In this document: positions 26,929 through 36,235 of the stretch, in pieces
Layout: the number at the start of each line of letters is the position of its first letter
Position numbering within the stretch: position 1 is the first letter of the stretch
Source of the DNA: Dyella_A sp035685805
GTDB lineage: Bacteria > Pseudomonadota > Gammaproteobacteria > Xanthomonadales > Rhodanobacteraceae
NCBI RefSeq assembly: GCF_035685805.1
Contig: NZ_DASSAB010000038.1
Location: forward strand, 197,270-261,269
Length of the DNA stretch: 64,000 nt
Reading direction: 5' to 3'
Notes under the pieces: generated by a model
Told to the model about the DNA's origin: nothing
Database searches by the model: none
What the model saw: only the letters and a program-made list of their open reading frames with translations
Translations under genes and position numbers: made by a program

Positions 26929-28322
26929 TTAGTGCCCCAGTGCTTGCGCAGGTTGAGCATTTCGGAGAGGTAGCCGAGCACGCAGCCGGGCTGCAGCACC
27001 AGGCCGTAGAACAGCGCGTACACCAGGAAACCCAGCGGGTTGCGGCGCACGCGCAGGCCCTGCGCATGGAACATGTGCGACTGGATATAGAACATCAGGT
27101 AGTTCACGACGAAGGCCATCGGCAGCACCAGCAGAGTCATCGGCCCGGCGATCCAGTACACGCCGAACAACGCCAGCACGATGCCGGGGATGAAGAAAAA
27201 GGTGTACGCCACGTCCATGAACGGGAACAGCAGGTTCCACCAGATGAAGACCGTGCTCATGCGCGGCTTGAACAGCAGCGCGCCGTGCACTTTGAACGCC
27301 TCGATCAGCCCGCGCGACCAGCGCTGGCGCTGGCGGATGAACTGGCGGAACGAGGTGGGCGCGTTGGTGAAGGTGATCGCGTCCTCGCAGTAGCCCACGC
27401 GGTGGCCACGCTTGAGGATCGCCCAGGTCAGCACGATGTCCTCGCCTACGCATTCGGGCCAGCCGTCCACCTCGCGCAGCACGTCGGTGCGGTAGAGCGA
27501 GAACGCGCCCTGCGCCACCAGCGTGCCCTGGAACAGGCTCTGCAGCCGCTTGATAGCGGCGATCCCGTGGAAGTAGTCCCACTCCTGGATCTTGGTCACC
27601 AGGTTGAAGCGCGAATTGCGCAGCAGCACGCTGCCGGCCACTGCGGCGGTATTGGGCGGATCGCTGAGGAAACGCCCGACCAGGTGGCGCAGTGCGCCCC
27701 GGTAGAGATACGAGTCGCCGTCCAGGGTGATGGTGAGCGTGTGTGCGGCCTGCTTCAGGCCCTGGTTCAGCGCGTTCGCCTTGCCGGCGTTCTGCTTCAG
27801 GTCGATCACCGTCAGCCACGGGTAGGACACCGTGCCGAGCCGCTCCATGGTGCAGTCGCTGGAGCCGTCGTTGATCACCAGTACCTGGATCGGTGCGGGG
27901 TAATCCTGGCGCGCGATGCTGTCGATCGTGCCCAGGATCGACTCTTCCTCGTTGTAAGCCGCCACCAGAATCGTGATACCCGGGAACGCGCCGGTCCAGG
28001 TGCGCGCCGGCCGGCGGTCCACCAGCAGGCCCGCCACGAGGAACGCATTCATGAAGCCGGGCAGGATCGCCACGCCCCAGATCACCAGGTGCGCGCCGAC
28101 GCTGCCGATGATGTGGCCGAGCTCGCGAATCCACGGTTCGGCCAGGTGCATGGAGAATCCGGCCCAGCCGAAGGAAGCCAGCAGGGTCAGCAGGAACTTG
28201 ACTCGCACCGGCACGTAGCGGCGACGCGTCCAGCGATCAGTGACCGTCACGACCGGCGGGGCGGAGGTAAGGGTGAGGCCATCGGTCTCCTGCTCGGACG
28301 GCAGGGGCGCCAGGGAGGTCAT
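26925..28322 (-). CDS. processive GT2 glycosyltransferase (PgaC/XagB-like)
   Basis: This 465-residue membrane enzyme has two N-terminal helices, a GT-A domain and three or four C-terminal helices. The catalytic motifs are VINDGS (Asp152), TLDGDS (D201-G-D203), GEDIVLTW (E294-D295) and QRQRW (331-335), the Q-x-x-R-W signature of processive synthases such as poly-N-acetylglucosamine and cellulose synthases. No PilZ domain and no PgaB-type deacetylase gene is next to it. ATG 28322 begins MTSLAPLP. It leads a two-gene operon with the TPR/barrel protein. The polymer made is unknown. Confidence 0.88.
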   Translation of the reverse strand: MTSLAPLPSEQETDGLTLTSAPPVVTVTDRWTRRRYVPVRVKFLLTLLASFGWAGFSMHLAEPWIRELGHIIGSVGAHLVIWGVAILPGFMNAFLVAGLLVDRRPARTWTGAFPGITILVAAYNEEESILGTIDSIARQDYPAPIQVLVINDGSSDCTMERLGTVSYPWLTVIDLKQNAGKANALNQGLKQAAHTLTITLDGDSYLYRGALRHLVGRFLSDPPNTAAVAGSVLLRNSRFNLVTKIQEWDYFHGIAAIKRLQSLFQGTLVAQGAFSLYRTDVLREVDGWPECVGEDIVLTWAILKRGHRVGYCEDAITFTNAPTSFRQFIRQRQRWSRGLIEAFKVHGALLFKPRMSTVFIWWNLLFPFMDVAYTFFFIPGIVLALFGVYWIAGPMTLLVLPMAFVVNYLMFYIQSHMFHAQGLRVRRNPLGFLVYALFYGLVLQPGCVLGYLSEMLNLRKHWGTK

Positions 28323-28758
28323 AGGGTCGGGTCTTCGAGGGCTGGGCGTGGGCCGGACTTCCCCGGCAAGGCGCGCCGGTGGCGTGTCTCGCAGCGAAGT
28401 GGCCGGAGGTGGGAGGGGATGGGGGAAGTGTGGTGATGCCTGCACGCGATGAAGCACGGGACGTGCCAGAAACCCGTCGTCGCGGCGCGGATGCGCGCCC
28501 TGACGGAGCGGGATTCGGTGGGCGCAGGTGGTGGGCGTGGCGCGCGCCGGAGAAATGGCGCCGTGCAGCGCCTTGCTCGCACGGGCGCCAGGGCCGGCTG
28601 GCTAACTGCTGGCTGACTGCATGGTAGGGGCCAGGTCCGGCACGTGCCTTTCTACGGGGTGGCCGGGCGGCCAACGGCGCGGGCCGTCCGCTTCATGTGA
28701 CGCGCCGCAGCAGCGAGCGCTTTGAAAGTGACCTTTTTGGCGCATGGGCCGGCAACGC
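28323..28758. other. intergenic region upstream of the GT2 operon (436 bp)
   Basis: No credible coding frame was found. On the minus strand this is the leader and promoter region of the glycosyltransferase operon. I looked for a c-di-GMP-I core (GGCAAACC ... GGGACGCAAAGCC) and saw none. The right edge contains GCCGGC-N8-GCCGGC (about 28748-28767) overlapping the msrB stop. Confidence 0.5.
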
Positions 28759-29229
28759 TCAGCCGGCGTCGGGGTCGCCCTCGGGGTGGCCGCGTCCAAG
28801 CACGTCGGGCAGCGGCTCGCCCTGCTCGGTGAAGCTCAGCGAGACCGAGTTGAGGCAGTGGCGCTGGCCGGTGGGCGGCGGGCCGTCGGGAAACACGTGG
28901 CCGAGATGACTGCCGCAGCGGGCACAGACTTCCTCGGTGCGCACCATCCCGTAGCTGGCGTCGCGGATGTATCCGATGTGCGCCTCGTCGTACGGCTGGA
29001 AAAAGCTGGGCCAGCCGGTGCCGGAATCGAACTTGGCGCTGGAGCGGAACAGCGGCAATCCGCAGAAGCGGCAGGTGTAGGTGCCGTCCTTCTTGTTGTC
29101 CAGGAACACCCCGCAGAAGGCCGCCTCGGTGCCGTGCTGGAGCAGTACGCGATGCTCGTCCGCAGAGAGCGTGGCGGTGATCGCCCGGCGCTGGTCATCG
29201 CTGGGCGGCGTGAGGTCGAAACGGGTCAT
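28759..29229 (-). CDS. msrB: peptide-methionine (R)-S-oxide reductase MsrB
   Basis: This 156-residue enzyme reduces the R epimer of methionine sulfoxide. Structural zinc is held by C53/C56 (CRFC) and C102/C105 (CARC). The catalytic Cys125 is in GQRHCLNSVSLSF, and GTGWPSF (70-76) forms the substrate pocket. The start ATG 29229 is set by the family N terminus (MTRFDLTPPSDDQRR). It is a cytoplasmic form, since no signal peptide is present. It is transcribed alone, apart from msrA at 809. Confidence 0.95.
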   Translation of the reverse strand: MTRFDLTPPSDDQRRAITATLSADEHRVLLQHGTEAAFCGVFLDNKKDGTYTCRFCGLPLFRSSAKFDSGTGWPSFFQPYDEAHIGYIRDASYGMVRTEEVCARCGSHLGHVFPDGPPPTGQRHCLNSVSLSFTEQGEPLPDVLGRGHPEGDPDAG

Positions 29230-29299
29230 GACGTCTCCGGTGCGCGCAAGGGGGTGTGGCGACAAGGTGGGGGCGCGGCGGGCGTATCCAAGCCGATGC

Positions 29300-30595
29300 T
29301 CAGGCGCGCCCCGATTGCCCGCGACTGCGGCGCTGCCACAGGTAGACCGGCAGCCCCAGCAACAGCAGCACCGCACCCCAGGCGATCGACTCCAGCCCGG
29401 TGCCGATCAACGCCCAGCCTGCGTACAGCAGCGCCACCAGCGCCACCAGCCGCCGCCGCGCCGGCGCTGCCGGCTCGATCCGCCACCAGGCCAGCACGCT
29501 CACCAGATAGGGCAGCAGGGTGGTGGCGGTGGACAGCAGGATCGAGAAGGTGAACAGCGCCACCAGGCTGCGGCTGAAATTGGCGACGATCAGCACGCTG
29601 GCCAGCGCGCTGCTCAAGGCCAGTCCAAACGCTGGCGTGCCACGGGCATCGAGGCGGCCGAACGCGGCCGGAAACAGCCGGTCGCGGGCCGCGGCCATTG
29701 GGGTCTGCGCCTGCAGCAGCACCCAGCCGTTGAGCGCCCCGAAGCACGAGATCACGGCCACCACGGCCAGCGCGATGCCGGCGCCAGGTCCCCAGGTGTG
29801 GCGGGCTGCCTCGATCATCGGCGCGGCGGACCGGCGCAGCACGTCCGCCGGCAGCAGCCCGATCACCACCGTGCAGGCCAGCATGGTGGCTAGCCCGGCC
29901 AGCAGCATGCCGATAACCGTGGCACGCGGGACCGTGCGCTCCGGATCGCGCACCACGCCGGTGGGCACGGTGGCGGCCTCGAACCCGAGCATCGCCCACA
30001 GCGTCAGCGCGGCGGTGGCGGTGGCTACGCCGACCAGCGGCAGACCGCCGGGGTTGAAGGGCTGGAACGCGCCGGCATGCACCCAGCCCAGTCCCAGCAC
30101 GCCGAACAGCAGCAGCGGTACCAGCTTCAGCAGCGTGGTGAGCATCTGCACCCGCGCCGCCTCCCGCACGCCGGCAAGGTTGATCGCGGTACACAACCAC
30201 AACGCGCCCAGCGCGCAGGCGGCGCCGCGCAAGGGCGTGGCGGTGGCCGCCGGCCACAGCGCGCCGAGGCTGCCGGCAAACGCCACGGCAATGGCGGCGT
30301 TGGCGCTCCACGTGCACACCCAGTAGCTCCACGCCACGGTGAACCCGACGCCGTCGCCGAACGCGCGCCGCGCGTAGCCGTAGGCGCCGCCGTGGTTGCG
30401 CACCGCGCGGGCCAGCCACGCATAGACCAGCGCGAGCATCAGCGCCCCGGCCAGCGTGATCGCCCAGCCCAGCAGGCTCGCCGCGCCGAATGGCGCCAGC
30501 GTGGCCGGCAACAGGAACACGCCCGAGCCGATCATGTTGCCGACCACCAGCGCGATCAGCGCCGCCTGGCCGAGCGGGCGACGCGTATCGGTCAC
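29300..30595 (-). CDS. APC family amino acid/amine permease
   Basis: This 431-residue transporter has about 12 membrane helices. The first helix has the APC signature GNMIGSGVFLLP, and TM6 contains LWAMLGFEAATVPTGVV. It resembles arginine/ornithine or YjeH-like carriers more than GABA permeases, but substrate residues cannot be assigned with confidence. It starts at GTG 30595, overlapping the stop of the Rieske oxygenase gene (GTGA), so it is translated with it. The pairing suggests uptake of a quaternary or aromatic amine consumed by the oxygenase. Confidence 0.9.
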   Translation of the reverse strand: MTDTRRPLGQAALIALVVGNMIGSGVFLLPATLAPFGAASLLGWAITLAGALMLALVYAWLARAVRNHGGAYGYARRAFGDGVGFTVAWSYWVCTWSANAAIAVAFAGSLGALWPAATATPLRGAACALGALWLCTAINLAGVREAARVQMLTTLLKLVPLLLFGVLGLGWVHAGAFQPFNPGGLPLVGVATATAALTLWAMLGFEAATVPTGVVRDPERTVPRATVIGMLLAGLATMLACTVVIGLLPADVLRRSAAPMIEAARHTWGPGAGIALAVVAVISCFGALNGWVLLQAQTPMAAARDRLFPAAFGRLDARGTPAFGLALSSALASVLIVANFSRSLVALFTFSILLSTATTLLPYLVSVLAWWRIEPAAPARRRLVALVALLYAGWALIGTGLESIAWGAVLLLLGLPVYLWQRRSRGQSGRA

Positions 30596-31683
30596 GCGCC
30601 GGTGCCGGACGCGCCGCGGTAGGCGCCGCGCAGGATCTCGTGGAAGTGGTGCACCGCGTTCTCGCGCAGCGGGTTCAGCCGCCCGGCCGTATAGGAGCCC
30701 GAGGCCAGTCCGCGCTGCACGTCCTCGCAGATGGTGACGTCCTCCTCCTGCACCTCGTCGCTGAAGGCCACGTCGCGGACACGGCGCGTCATCGCCGCCT
30801 CGCTGGTGTCCGGGGCGTAGTAGAAGTCGAATTCCACCCGGCAGCGGTCCACCCCCAGCGGCAGCACGCGGTTGGTCTGCAGCCGGCCCGGAAGGATGTT
30901 GAGCATGGTGTTGGGGTAGAGGAAGTAGTACAGCGCCTCGCCGCTGCCGTAGAGGTCGTCACCGCTCTCCAGCGGGCTGAACTGGAACGAATACCACTGC
31001 GCCGTCTCGGTGATGTAGCTGCGGTAATCCAGCACGCTGTTGAGGCCCGGGTGGATGTGCGGCACGTGGTAACCCTCCAGGTAATTGTCCACGTAGACCT
31101 TCCAGTTGCAGGCCACCTCCCAGCTGGCGCGGTGGTGGAAGACGAACTCGCCCATGCCGCGCGCTGCGCCCAGCCGCGCGTCGATGCCGCGCACGAACTC
31201 CTCGAACGGCGGCGCGTCGCCAGTGGCCACGAACACCAGCCCCTGCCACACCTGCACGCGCACCTCCGGCAGGCGGATCTGCGACGGATCGAAGTCCGGC
31301 GTGCGGCCCATCTCCGGGGCGCCGCGCAGCACGCCGTCCAGCCCATAGGTCCAGCCGTGATAGCGGCAGCGCAGGCCGGTGGCGCCCTTGCCGTCGCAGC
31401 TGGCGACCGGGCCGGCGCGATGGCGACAGACGTTGTGGAACGCGCGGATGGTGTCCGCATCGCTGCGCACCACCAGCAGCGGCAGCCCGGCGATGGCGGT
31501 GACGCGGTGATCTCCCACGCCGGCAATCTCCGACTGATGGCAGACCAGCTGCCAGCTTTTCGCGAACACGGCGGCTGCGTCGATCGCCGCCATGCGCGGG
31601 TCGACGTAGTAGCGCGCGTCCAGCGCATGGGCGTGGTCGAGCGGCTGCGGGGCGAGAGTGTCTGGGGAGAGCAGGTCGGTCAT
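30592..31683 (-). CDS. Rieske non-heme iron oxygenase, alpha subunit (choline monooxygenase-like)
   Basis: This 363-residue enzyme has a Rieske [2Fe-2S] site of C86-x-H88 and C106-x2-H109 (CRHRAG ... CRYHGW). The mononuclear iron site lies in NWKVYVDNYLEGYHVPHIHP (192-211), with His206 and His211 as ligands and Asn200/Glu203 in the bridging region. Such alpha subunits hydroxylate aromatic or quaternary-ammonium substrates using electrons from a separate reductase, which is not encoded nearby. ATG 31683 follows from family alignment. It is followed by the overlapping APC permease gene. Confidence 0.9.
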   Translation of the reverse strand: MTDLLSPDTLAPQPLDHAHALDARYYVDPRMAAIDAAAVFAKSWQLVCHQSEIAGVGDHRVTAIAGLPLLVVRSDADTIRAFHNVCRHRAGPVASCDGKGATGLRCRYHGWTYGLDGVLRGAPEMGRTPDFDPSQIRLPEVRVQVWQGLVFVATGDAPPFEEFVRGIDARLGAARGMGEFVFHHRASWEVACNWKVYVDNYLEGYHVPHIHPGLNSVLDYRSYITETAQWYSFQFSPLESGDDLYGSGEALYYFLYPNTMLNILPGRLQTNRVLPLGVDRCRVEFDFYYAPDTSEAAMTRRVRDVAFSDEVQEEDVTICEDVQRGLASGSYTAGRLNPLRENAVHHFHEILRGAYRGASGTGA

Positions 31684-31836
31684 GGGGGCGTGCCGGTCGA
31701 TGAGGGGCTTCGAGTCACCCCTCTTTTTCACGCCATTCGGGCGCAGGTGGGAGGGTGAAGTCAACGTGGATGACCGCCAAGGTGCGTGGCGAATAACCGA
31801 ACTAGCCTGGGCTGGGCGCACTCGTCCGGTTTCCCC

Positions 31837-33708
31837 TCACGCCAGCGCCTCCAGCTGCCCCTGCACGTCGTTGATCGAGCTGCGGATGCGCTGGCTGAAG
31901 ACCGAGTCCTCGTGGTGGATCAGCACCAGCCGTTCGGTGGCGCGGGTCATTGCCACGTACAGCAGGCGCGCCTCCTCGGTCTCGTTCTTGCCCGGCTTGG
32001 GCAGCGAGCCCAGGCCCGGGATGATCACGAACGGGAATTCCAGCCCCTTGCTCGAATGCATGGTGACCAGCTTCACGGCGTCCTCCACCACGAACAGCGT
32101 GCGCTTGGCGTCGCCTTCGGCCAGCCGGCTGGCGATGCCCTCGCGCTTGAGTGCCTCGTGCAGCTTCTCGCCTTCCCACTGGTTGCGGAAGATCACGGCG
32201 ATGTCCGACAGCCGCCGGCCGTTCGCGACCTCGTCGCGGATGCACCGGATCAGCACGGTGAGCTGGGCGGCGGCGGTGTCGGTGCGGATCAGCTCCGGCA
32301 CCGCGCCGCGGCGACCGGCGCTCTCTGGAGCGATCAGCGGCACGCCGTCGTCATCGCCGGCGCTCTCGATCAACAGGTCACTGGCGAAGCCGCGGGCGAC
32401 CGAAAGAATCTCCAGCGTGTTGCGGTAGTTGAGCTTGAGGATGGTGGTGCGGCCCTGCGCCTGCACGCCCAGTTCCTTCCAGGTGAACTTGCGCCGGTCG
32501 GTCTTGCCGTAGATGTTCTGGGCGTCGTCGTAGAGCACCAGCAGCGAGTTGGTGCTGGGGTCGACCATCTGCACGATCAGCTTGTACCAGTCCGGCTCGA
32601 AGTCGTGGCCTTCGTCCACCAGCACCGCGCCGTACTGGAAGCGCGGGATCTGGCCGCGCTCGACGCCCGCCATCACCCGCTCGACCATCTGCTCGAAGAA
32701 GTCCTTGCTGCCTTTCTCGGGCAGGTCGACGTGGTACGTCACCAGCATCTGCCGGCACCAGGCGTGGAAGTTGCGCACGCTGACCTTGTCGGCCAGGCCG
32801 CGCTCGCCCACGAGCTGGTCCAGCCGCGAGGCCAGCGTCTTGTTGTAGCAGAGCACCAGGATGGGCTTGGCCATGATCCGCGCCAGCTGCAGGGCGCGAA
32901 AGCCCAGGATCATGGTCTTGCCCGAGCCGGCCACGCCGTGGATCAGCCGGTGGCCGTCGCCAAGGGAGCGGGCCAGCTGTTCCTGCTGGGCGTCCATCAC
33001 CTTGACCAGCTCGGGAATCTCGATCGCCTTGGCCGGTGCGTCCGCCACCGGGAACAGGCCGAACTGGCCCGCGCCCGGGTCCACCCGCAGCTCGGGGAAC
33101 AAGTGCCAGCGCACGCGATCGATCTGCGGCAGCGTCAGCATCACCGGAAACACCTGCGGGAACATCGCCCACAACCGCTCCTGGAACGCTTCGGCCTCCA
33201 CCGTCTCGTAGATCTCGTCGCGGCAGATCACCAGGTGCGGCGGCATCACCGCATCCAGCCCGGCCTCGTCGAACTGCTTGCGGCTGATGTTGGCCAGCAC
33301 CACGCCCCAGCCCCACGGCATCACCAGCTTGCCGGCGTGGCGATGGCCGGGTGGGTAGCGCAGCGCCGCATCGCGCTCCAGCACTACGCCGACCTCCAGC
33401 GCGTAGGCGCGCGCCTGCAGCAGCGGGTTGGCCTGCTTGGCGATGCCGCGATCGGTGATCAGGGTGAACTGGGTGCTGTCGGCCGACTGGATGGTCTCGG
33501 CCTTCCAGTCCTTCACCTCCAGCACCAGCAGGCCGCGGCGCGGATGCACGATGACGAAGTCCGGGTGGCGCTGCTTCAGGCCCACCGGCACGTCGTACCA
33601 GATCAGGTAGTCGTCTTCGAGTTTCTGTTCCAGGCGTTCCGAGACGCGTTTCTCGCCGCTGGTCATGCGCGCCAGGCAGCTGTTGCGGGTGGGTATGAGG
33701 GTGGCCAT
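31837..33708 (-). CDS. NERD-domain UvrD/Rep-like helicase
   Basis: This 623-residue protein has an N-terminal NERD (nuclease-related) domain at about 20-125, with PDFVIV (Asp50) and VLEVKDW (Glu64/Lys66) as the D-ExK active-site pattern. A superfamily 1 helicase follows, with Walker A GVAGSGKT at 258-265, YNKTLASRL, LVDEGHDFEPDW (Walker B, D-E-G-H), LKLNYRNT, VTMHSSKGLEF and YVAMTRATERLVL. The fusion suggests DNA cleavage combined with unwinding in repair or in defence against foreign DNA; which is not known. It is monocistronic and divergent from the diguanylate cyclase gene. ATG 33708 is the first sensible start; upstream frame residues are not conserved. Confidence 0.9.
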   Translation of the reverse strand: MATLIPTRNSCLARMTSGEKRVSERLEQKLEDDYLIWYDVPVGLKQRHPDFVIVHPRRGLLVLEVKDWKAETIQSADSTQFTLITDRGIAKQANPLLQARAYALEVGVVLERDAALRYPPGHRHAGKLVMPWGWGVVLANISRKQFDEAGLDAVMPPHLVICRDEIYETVEAEAFQERLWAMFPQVFPVMLTLPQIDRVRWHLFPELRVDPGAGQFGLFPVADAPAKAIEIPELVKVMDAQQEQLARSLGDGHRLIHGVAGSGKTMILGFRALQLARIMAKPILVLCYNKTLASRLDQLVGERGLADKVSVRNFHAWCRQMLVTYHVDLPEKGSKDFFEQMVERVMAGVERGQIPRFQYGAVLVDEGHDFEPDWYKLIVQMVDPSTNSLLVLYDDAQNIYGKTDRRKFTWKELGVQAQGRTTILKLNYRNTLEILSVARGFASDLLIESAGDDDGVPLIAPESAGRRGAVPELIRTDTAAAQLTVLIRCIRDEVANGRRLSDIAVIFRNQWEGEKLHEALKREGIASRLAEGDAKRTLFVVEDAVKLVTMHSSKGLEFPFVIIPGLGSLPKPGKNETEEARLLYVAMTRATERLVLIHHEDSVFSQRIRSSINDVQGQLEALA

Positions 33709-33922
33709 CCAGCGTCCGGCGAGTTTTCCTACGGCGAAAGTAGCGAAACCCCGCAGGCTGTCAACGGCGGCGCTGTCGCCAATGACCGGGCCTGGCGCAC
33801 GTGGCGGGCCATTCAAGCGCACCACCGCCGCGGACGATAGGTAAGATGGCCCGTCGCCGCGCCTGCCACGCGCGGTGGCGGCTCACGCGCACGTCCGGCC
33901 AGTCGGACCTTCGGGAGACACG

Positions 33923-35125
33923 ATGCCAGTACAGGTCGAAACGCTGTCGCTGCTCAACGCCGTGCAGGCGCTGGCGCTGGCGATCATGCTGTGGGTGGGC
34001 ACCCACGGCGACGGCGGGCGCGGACTGCTGGCGATCCGCCTGCGCGCGGGCGCGTTGGGCCTGGAAGCGGCCGGTTACGCGCTGCTCGCGATGCAGGCGT
34101 TCATCCCGCCGGCCGGCCTGCTGATGGGCGGCAACGCGCTCAACCTGCTGGCGCAGATGATGGTGGTGGTCTCGATCCGCCTGCTGGTGGGCAAGCCGCT
34201 GCGGCTGGTCGCCGCCGGCGCGATCGCGCTGATCGGCTGGGGCGGGGTGGCGTGGCTGGGCATCGTGCACCCCGACTACCGCCTGCGCGTGCTGTGGGGC
34301 TCGGTGGCGATCATCGGCAATGTGCTGCTCAACATCGACGCCCTGCGCGGCGGCTGTCGCGACAGCGGCACCCGCGCACGCTGCGTGCTGCTGTGGGTGT
34401 ACCTGCTGGCGCTGGCGCTGGTGCTCTGGCGCAACGGCGCGCTGTGGCTGGGCGTGAATCCGCCGGACCAGATCGCCACGCCGTCGCCCGTGAACGTGTT
34501 CTATATCCTGCTTTCGGGCATGCAGCCGCTGTTCGCCAGCATCGGTTTCCTGCTGCTCTACAACGAGATACTGCGGCGCGAGCTGCACGACCTGGCGCGC
34601 GTGGATCCGCTCACCGGCGTGGCCAACCGGCGGGCGATCGGCGAGGCGTCCGACCGCATGCTCGACGAGGCCCGCGCCTGGCGCGGTTCGGTCGGCGTGC
34701 TGCTGGTGGACGCGGATTATTTCAAGGAGGTCAACGACCGCTTCGGCCACGACGGCGGCGACAAGGTGCTGCAGTCGCTGGTCGGCTGCATCCAGCGGAT
34801 CCTGCGTGCCGACGACATCGTCGGGCGAGTGGGGGGCGAGGAGTTCCTGGTGCTGTCGCCCGGCGTGGATGCGGTCGGGGTGGCGGTGCTGGCCGAGCGC
34901 ATCCGCGCCACGGTCGCCAACTCGGCCCTGCGCATCGACGATCAGGACGTGCACCTGACCGTGTCCATCGGCACCGCGGTGGCTGGCCCCGGCCACTGGG
35001 ACATGACCGCGCTGCGTCGGCGCGCGGACGCCGCGCTCTACGCGGCCAAGCGGGCCGGACGCAACCGGGTGATGGCGGCCGTGCAGGACGACGATCCGCT
35101 GCCGGCGACCACGCAACCGGCCTGA
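33923..35125 (+). CDS. membrane diguanylate cyclase (GGDEF)
   Basis: This 400-residue protein has about six N-terminal membrane helices (residues 10-215) without a recognised sensor family, then a GGDEF domain starting DPLTGVANRR. The active-site loop is GGEEF at 304-308, so it is predicted to make cyclic di-GMP. The product-inhibition site RxxD (RADD, 295-298) is at the canonical five-residue distance. ATG 33923 has GGGAGA seven bases upstream. It is monocistronic. YajQ, encoded at 39186, is a known class of c-di-GMP-binding effector in Xanthomonas. Confidence 0.93.
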   Translation: MPVQVETLSLLNAVQALALAIMLWVGTHGDGGRGLLAIRLRAGALGLEAAGYALLAMQAFIPPAGLLMGGNALNLLAQMMVVVSIRLLVGKPLRLVAAGAIALIGWGGVAWLGIVHPDYRLRVLWGSVAIIGNVLLNIDALRGGCRDSGTRARCVLLWVYLLALALVLWRNGALWLGVNPPDQIATPSPVNVFYILLSGMQPLFASIGFLLLYNEILRRELHDLARVDPLTGVANRRAIGEASDRMLDEARAWRGSVGVLLVDADYFKEVNDRFGHDGGDKVLQSLVGCIQRILRADDIVGRVGGEEFLVLSPGVDAVGVAVLAERIRATVANSALRIDDQDVHLTVSIGTAVAGPGHWDMTALRRRADAALYAAKRAGRNRVMAAVQDDDPLPATTQPA

Positions 35126-35148
35126 GCGCCCAGCGCCCGCACTTTGGT

Positions 35149-36087
35149 TCAGTCGCCGGTGCCTGCCGGCCACCGGTGCAGCACGCGCGGATCCAGCCCC
35201 ACCCGGCGACACGCGTGCACGGCAATGCCCTCGCTCAGTGCCGCCCGGAACACCGGTGCCATCGACCACAGCGCATGCGCCGCCAGCCGGGCCTGCGCGC
35301 GCTGCACCGGCGTGCGCCGCAGCAGCCGCAGTCCCCATTCCGGCAGCAACGCGGCGCCGGCGTGCAGGAACACGTCCCGCGACAGCCCCGGCACCGGTAC
35401 CGGCAGGCGCACCTCGCCGAGCACCTCCAGCACGGTGCGGGTACGGGCGGTGTACGCCAGCGTGGGGCGCACCTGCCGGAAATAGTCGGCCACCTCCTGC
35501 TCCGAGCGCGGTACATCCCGCGCGCCCAGCGCCTCGGCCACGCGGCGTGATTCGTCGTAGTAGCGATCGGCGGCCCCTTCGGGCAGCGCCACGTGGCTGT
35601 AGCGCCGGTAGCCCTGCAGGAAGCTGAAGGCTTCGGACACGTGCACCCAGGTCAGCAGGGCCGGGTCGTTGGCGCTGTAGGGGCGGCCATCCTCGGTCAG
35701 CCCATGTACGTGGTCGTGGATGCGCCGCACCCGCGCGATCAGTGCCTCTGCCGCGGCACGTGGTGCGTAGGTGGTGCCGCCGACGAAGGTGGTGGTGCGC
35801 CGCAGCCGGCCGACCAGATCCTCGCGAAAGTTGGAGTGGTCCCACACCCCTGCCAGCGCCAGCGGATGCAGGGTCTGCAGCATCAGTGCGGCCAGGCCGC
35901 CGGCGAGCATGCCCGGAAAATCGGCGTGGATGCGCCAGGTCGCGCCGGCCGGATCGAACAGGCCCGGATCGCCCAGCGGCGTGTCGTAGTCGACGCTGCC
36001 GCCACCGTCGCGCGGGAACGCCTTCTGTACCCAGTGACGGATGGCCTGCTGGGCCGGACGGGTGACGAGGTGCAATGGCGAGGGCAT
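35149..36087 (-). CDS. MpaB-like oxygenase (DUF2236)
   Basis: This 312-residue protein of the latex-clearing-protein/MpaB family has helical, heme-b binding architecture. Family blocks visible are HADFPGMLAGGLAALMLQTL, LHPLALAGVWDHSNFREDLV, GRLRRTTTFVGGTTY and VHGLTEDGRPYSANDPALLT, followed by WVHVSEAFSFLQGYRRYS. The invariant Arg/Lys-Thr and His residues of the family are present in these blocks. Substrate and physiological role are unknown. ATG 36087 begins MPSPLHLVTRPAQQAIRHW. It is convergent with the GGDEF gene. Confidence 0.9.
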   Translation of the reverse strand: MPSPLHLVTRPAQQAIRHWVQKAFPRDGGGSVDYDTPLGDPGLFDPAGATWRIHADFPGMLAGGLAALMLQTLHPLALAGVWDHSNFREDLVGRLRRTTTFVGGTTYAPRAAAEALIARVRRIHDHVHGLTEDGRPYSANDPALLTWVHVSEAFSFLQGYRRYSHVALPEGAADRYYDESRRVAEALGARDVPRSEQEVADYFRQVRPTLAYTARTRTVLEVLGEVRLPVPVPGLSRDVFLHAGAALLPEWGLRLLRRTPVQRAQARLAAHALWSMAPVFRAALSEGIAVHACRRVGLDPRVLHRWPAGTGD

Positions 36088-36235
36088 GCACGGATCTTAG
36101 CCGGCGTGCGTCGTGCTGCCGCCCCCGGCACACCGCCTGCGGCAATCGCTGCGCCCGTGCTGGTGCATGCCGCAGCGGGCGCTTATGCCTTTTGCGACGT
36201 TTGCAGCGCGCCGGCAATGTGTTATTCGTAACGCC

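Noticed and set aside
28323..28758. Possible c-di-GMP riboswitch ahead of the GT2 operon
   Set aside because: Neither the GGCAAACC nor the GGGACGCAAAGCC element is present on the relevant strand.
31701..31728. Stem GAGGGG/CCCCTC followed by TTTTT, reading in the plus direction
   Set aside because: No plus-strand gene ends here, and on the minus strand the T-run is on the wrong side. It lies in the Rieske gene leader and was not called as a terminator.
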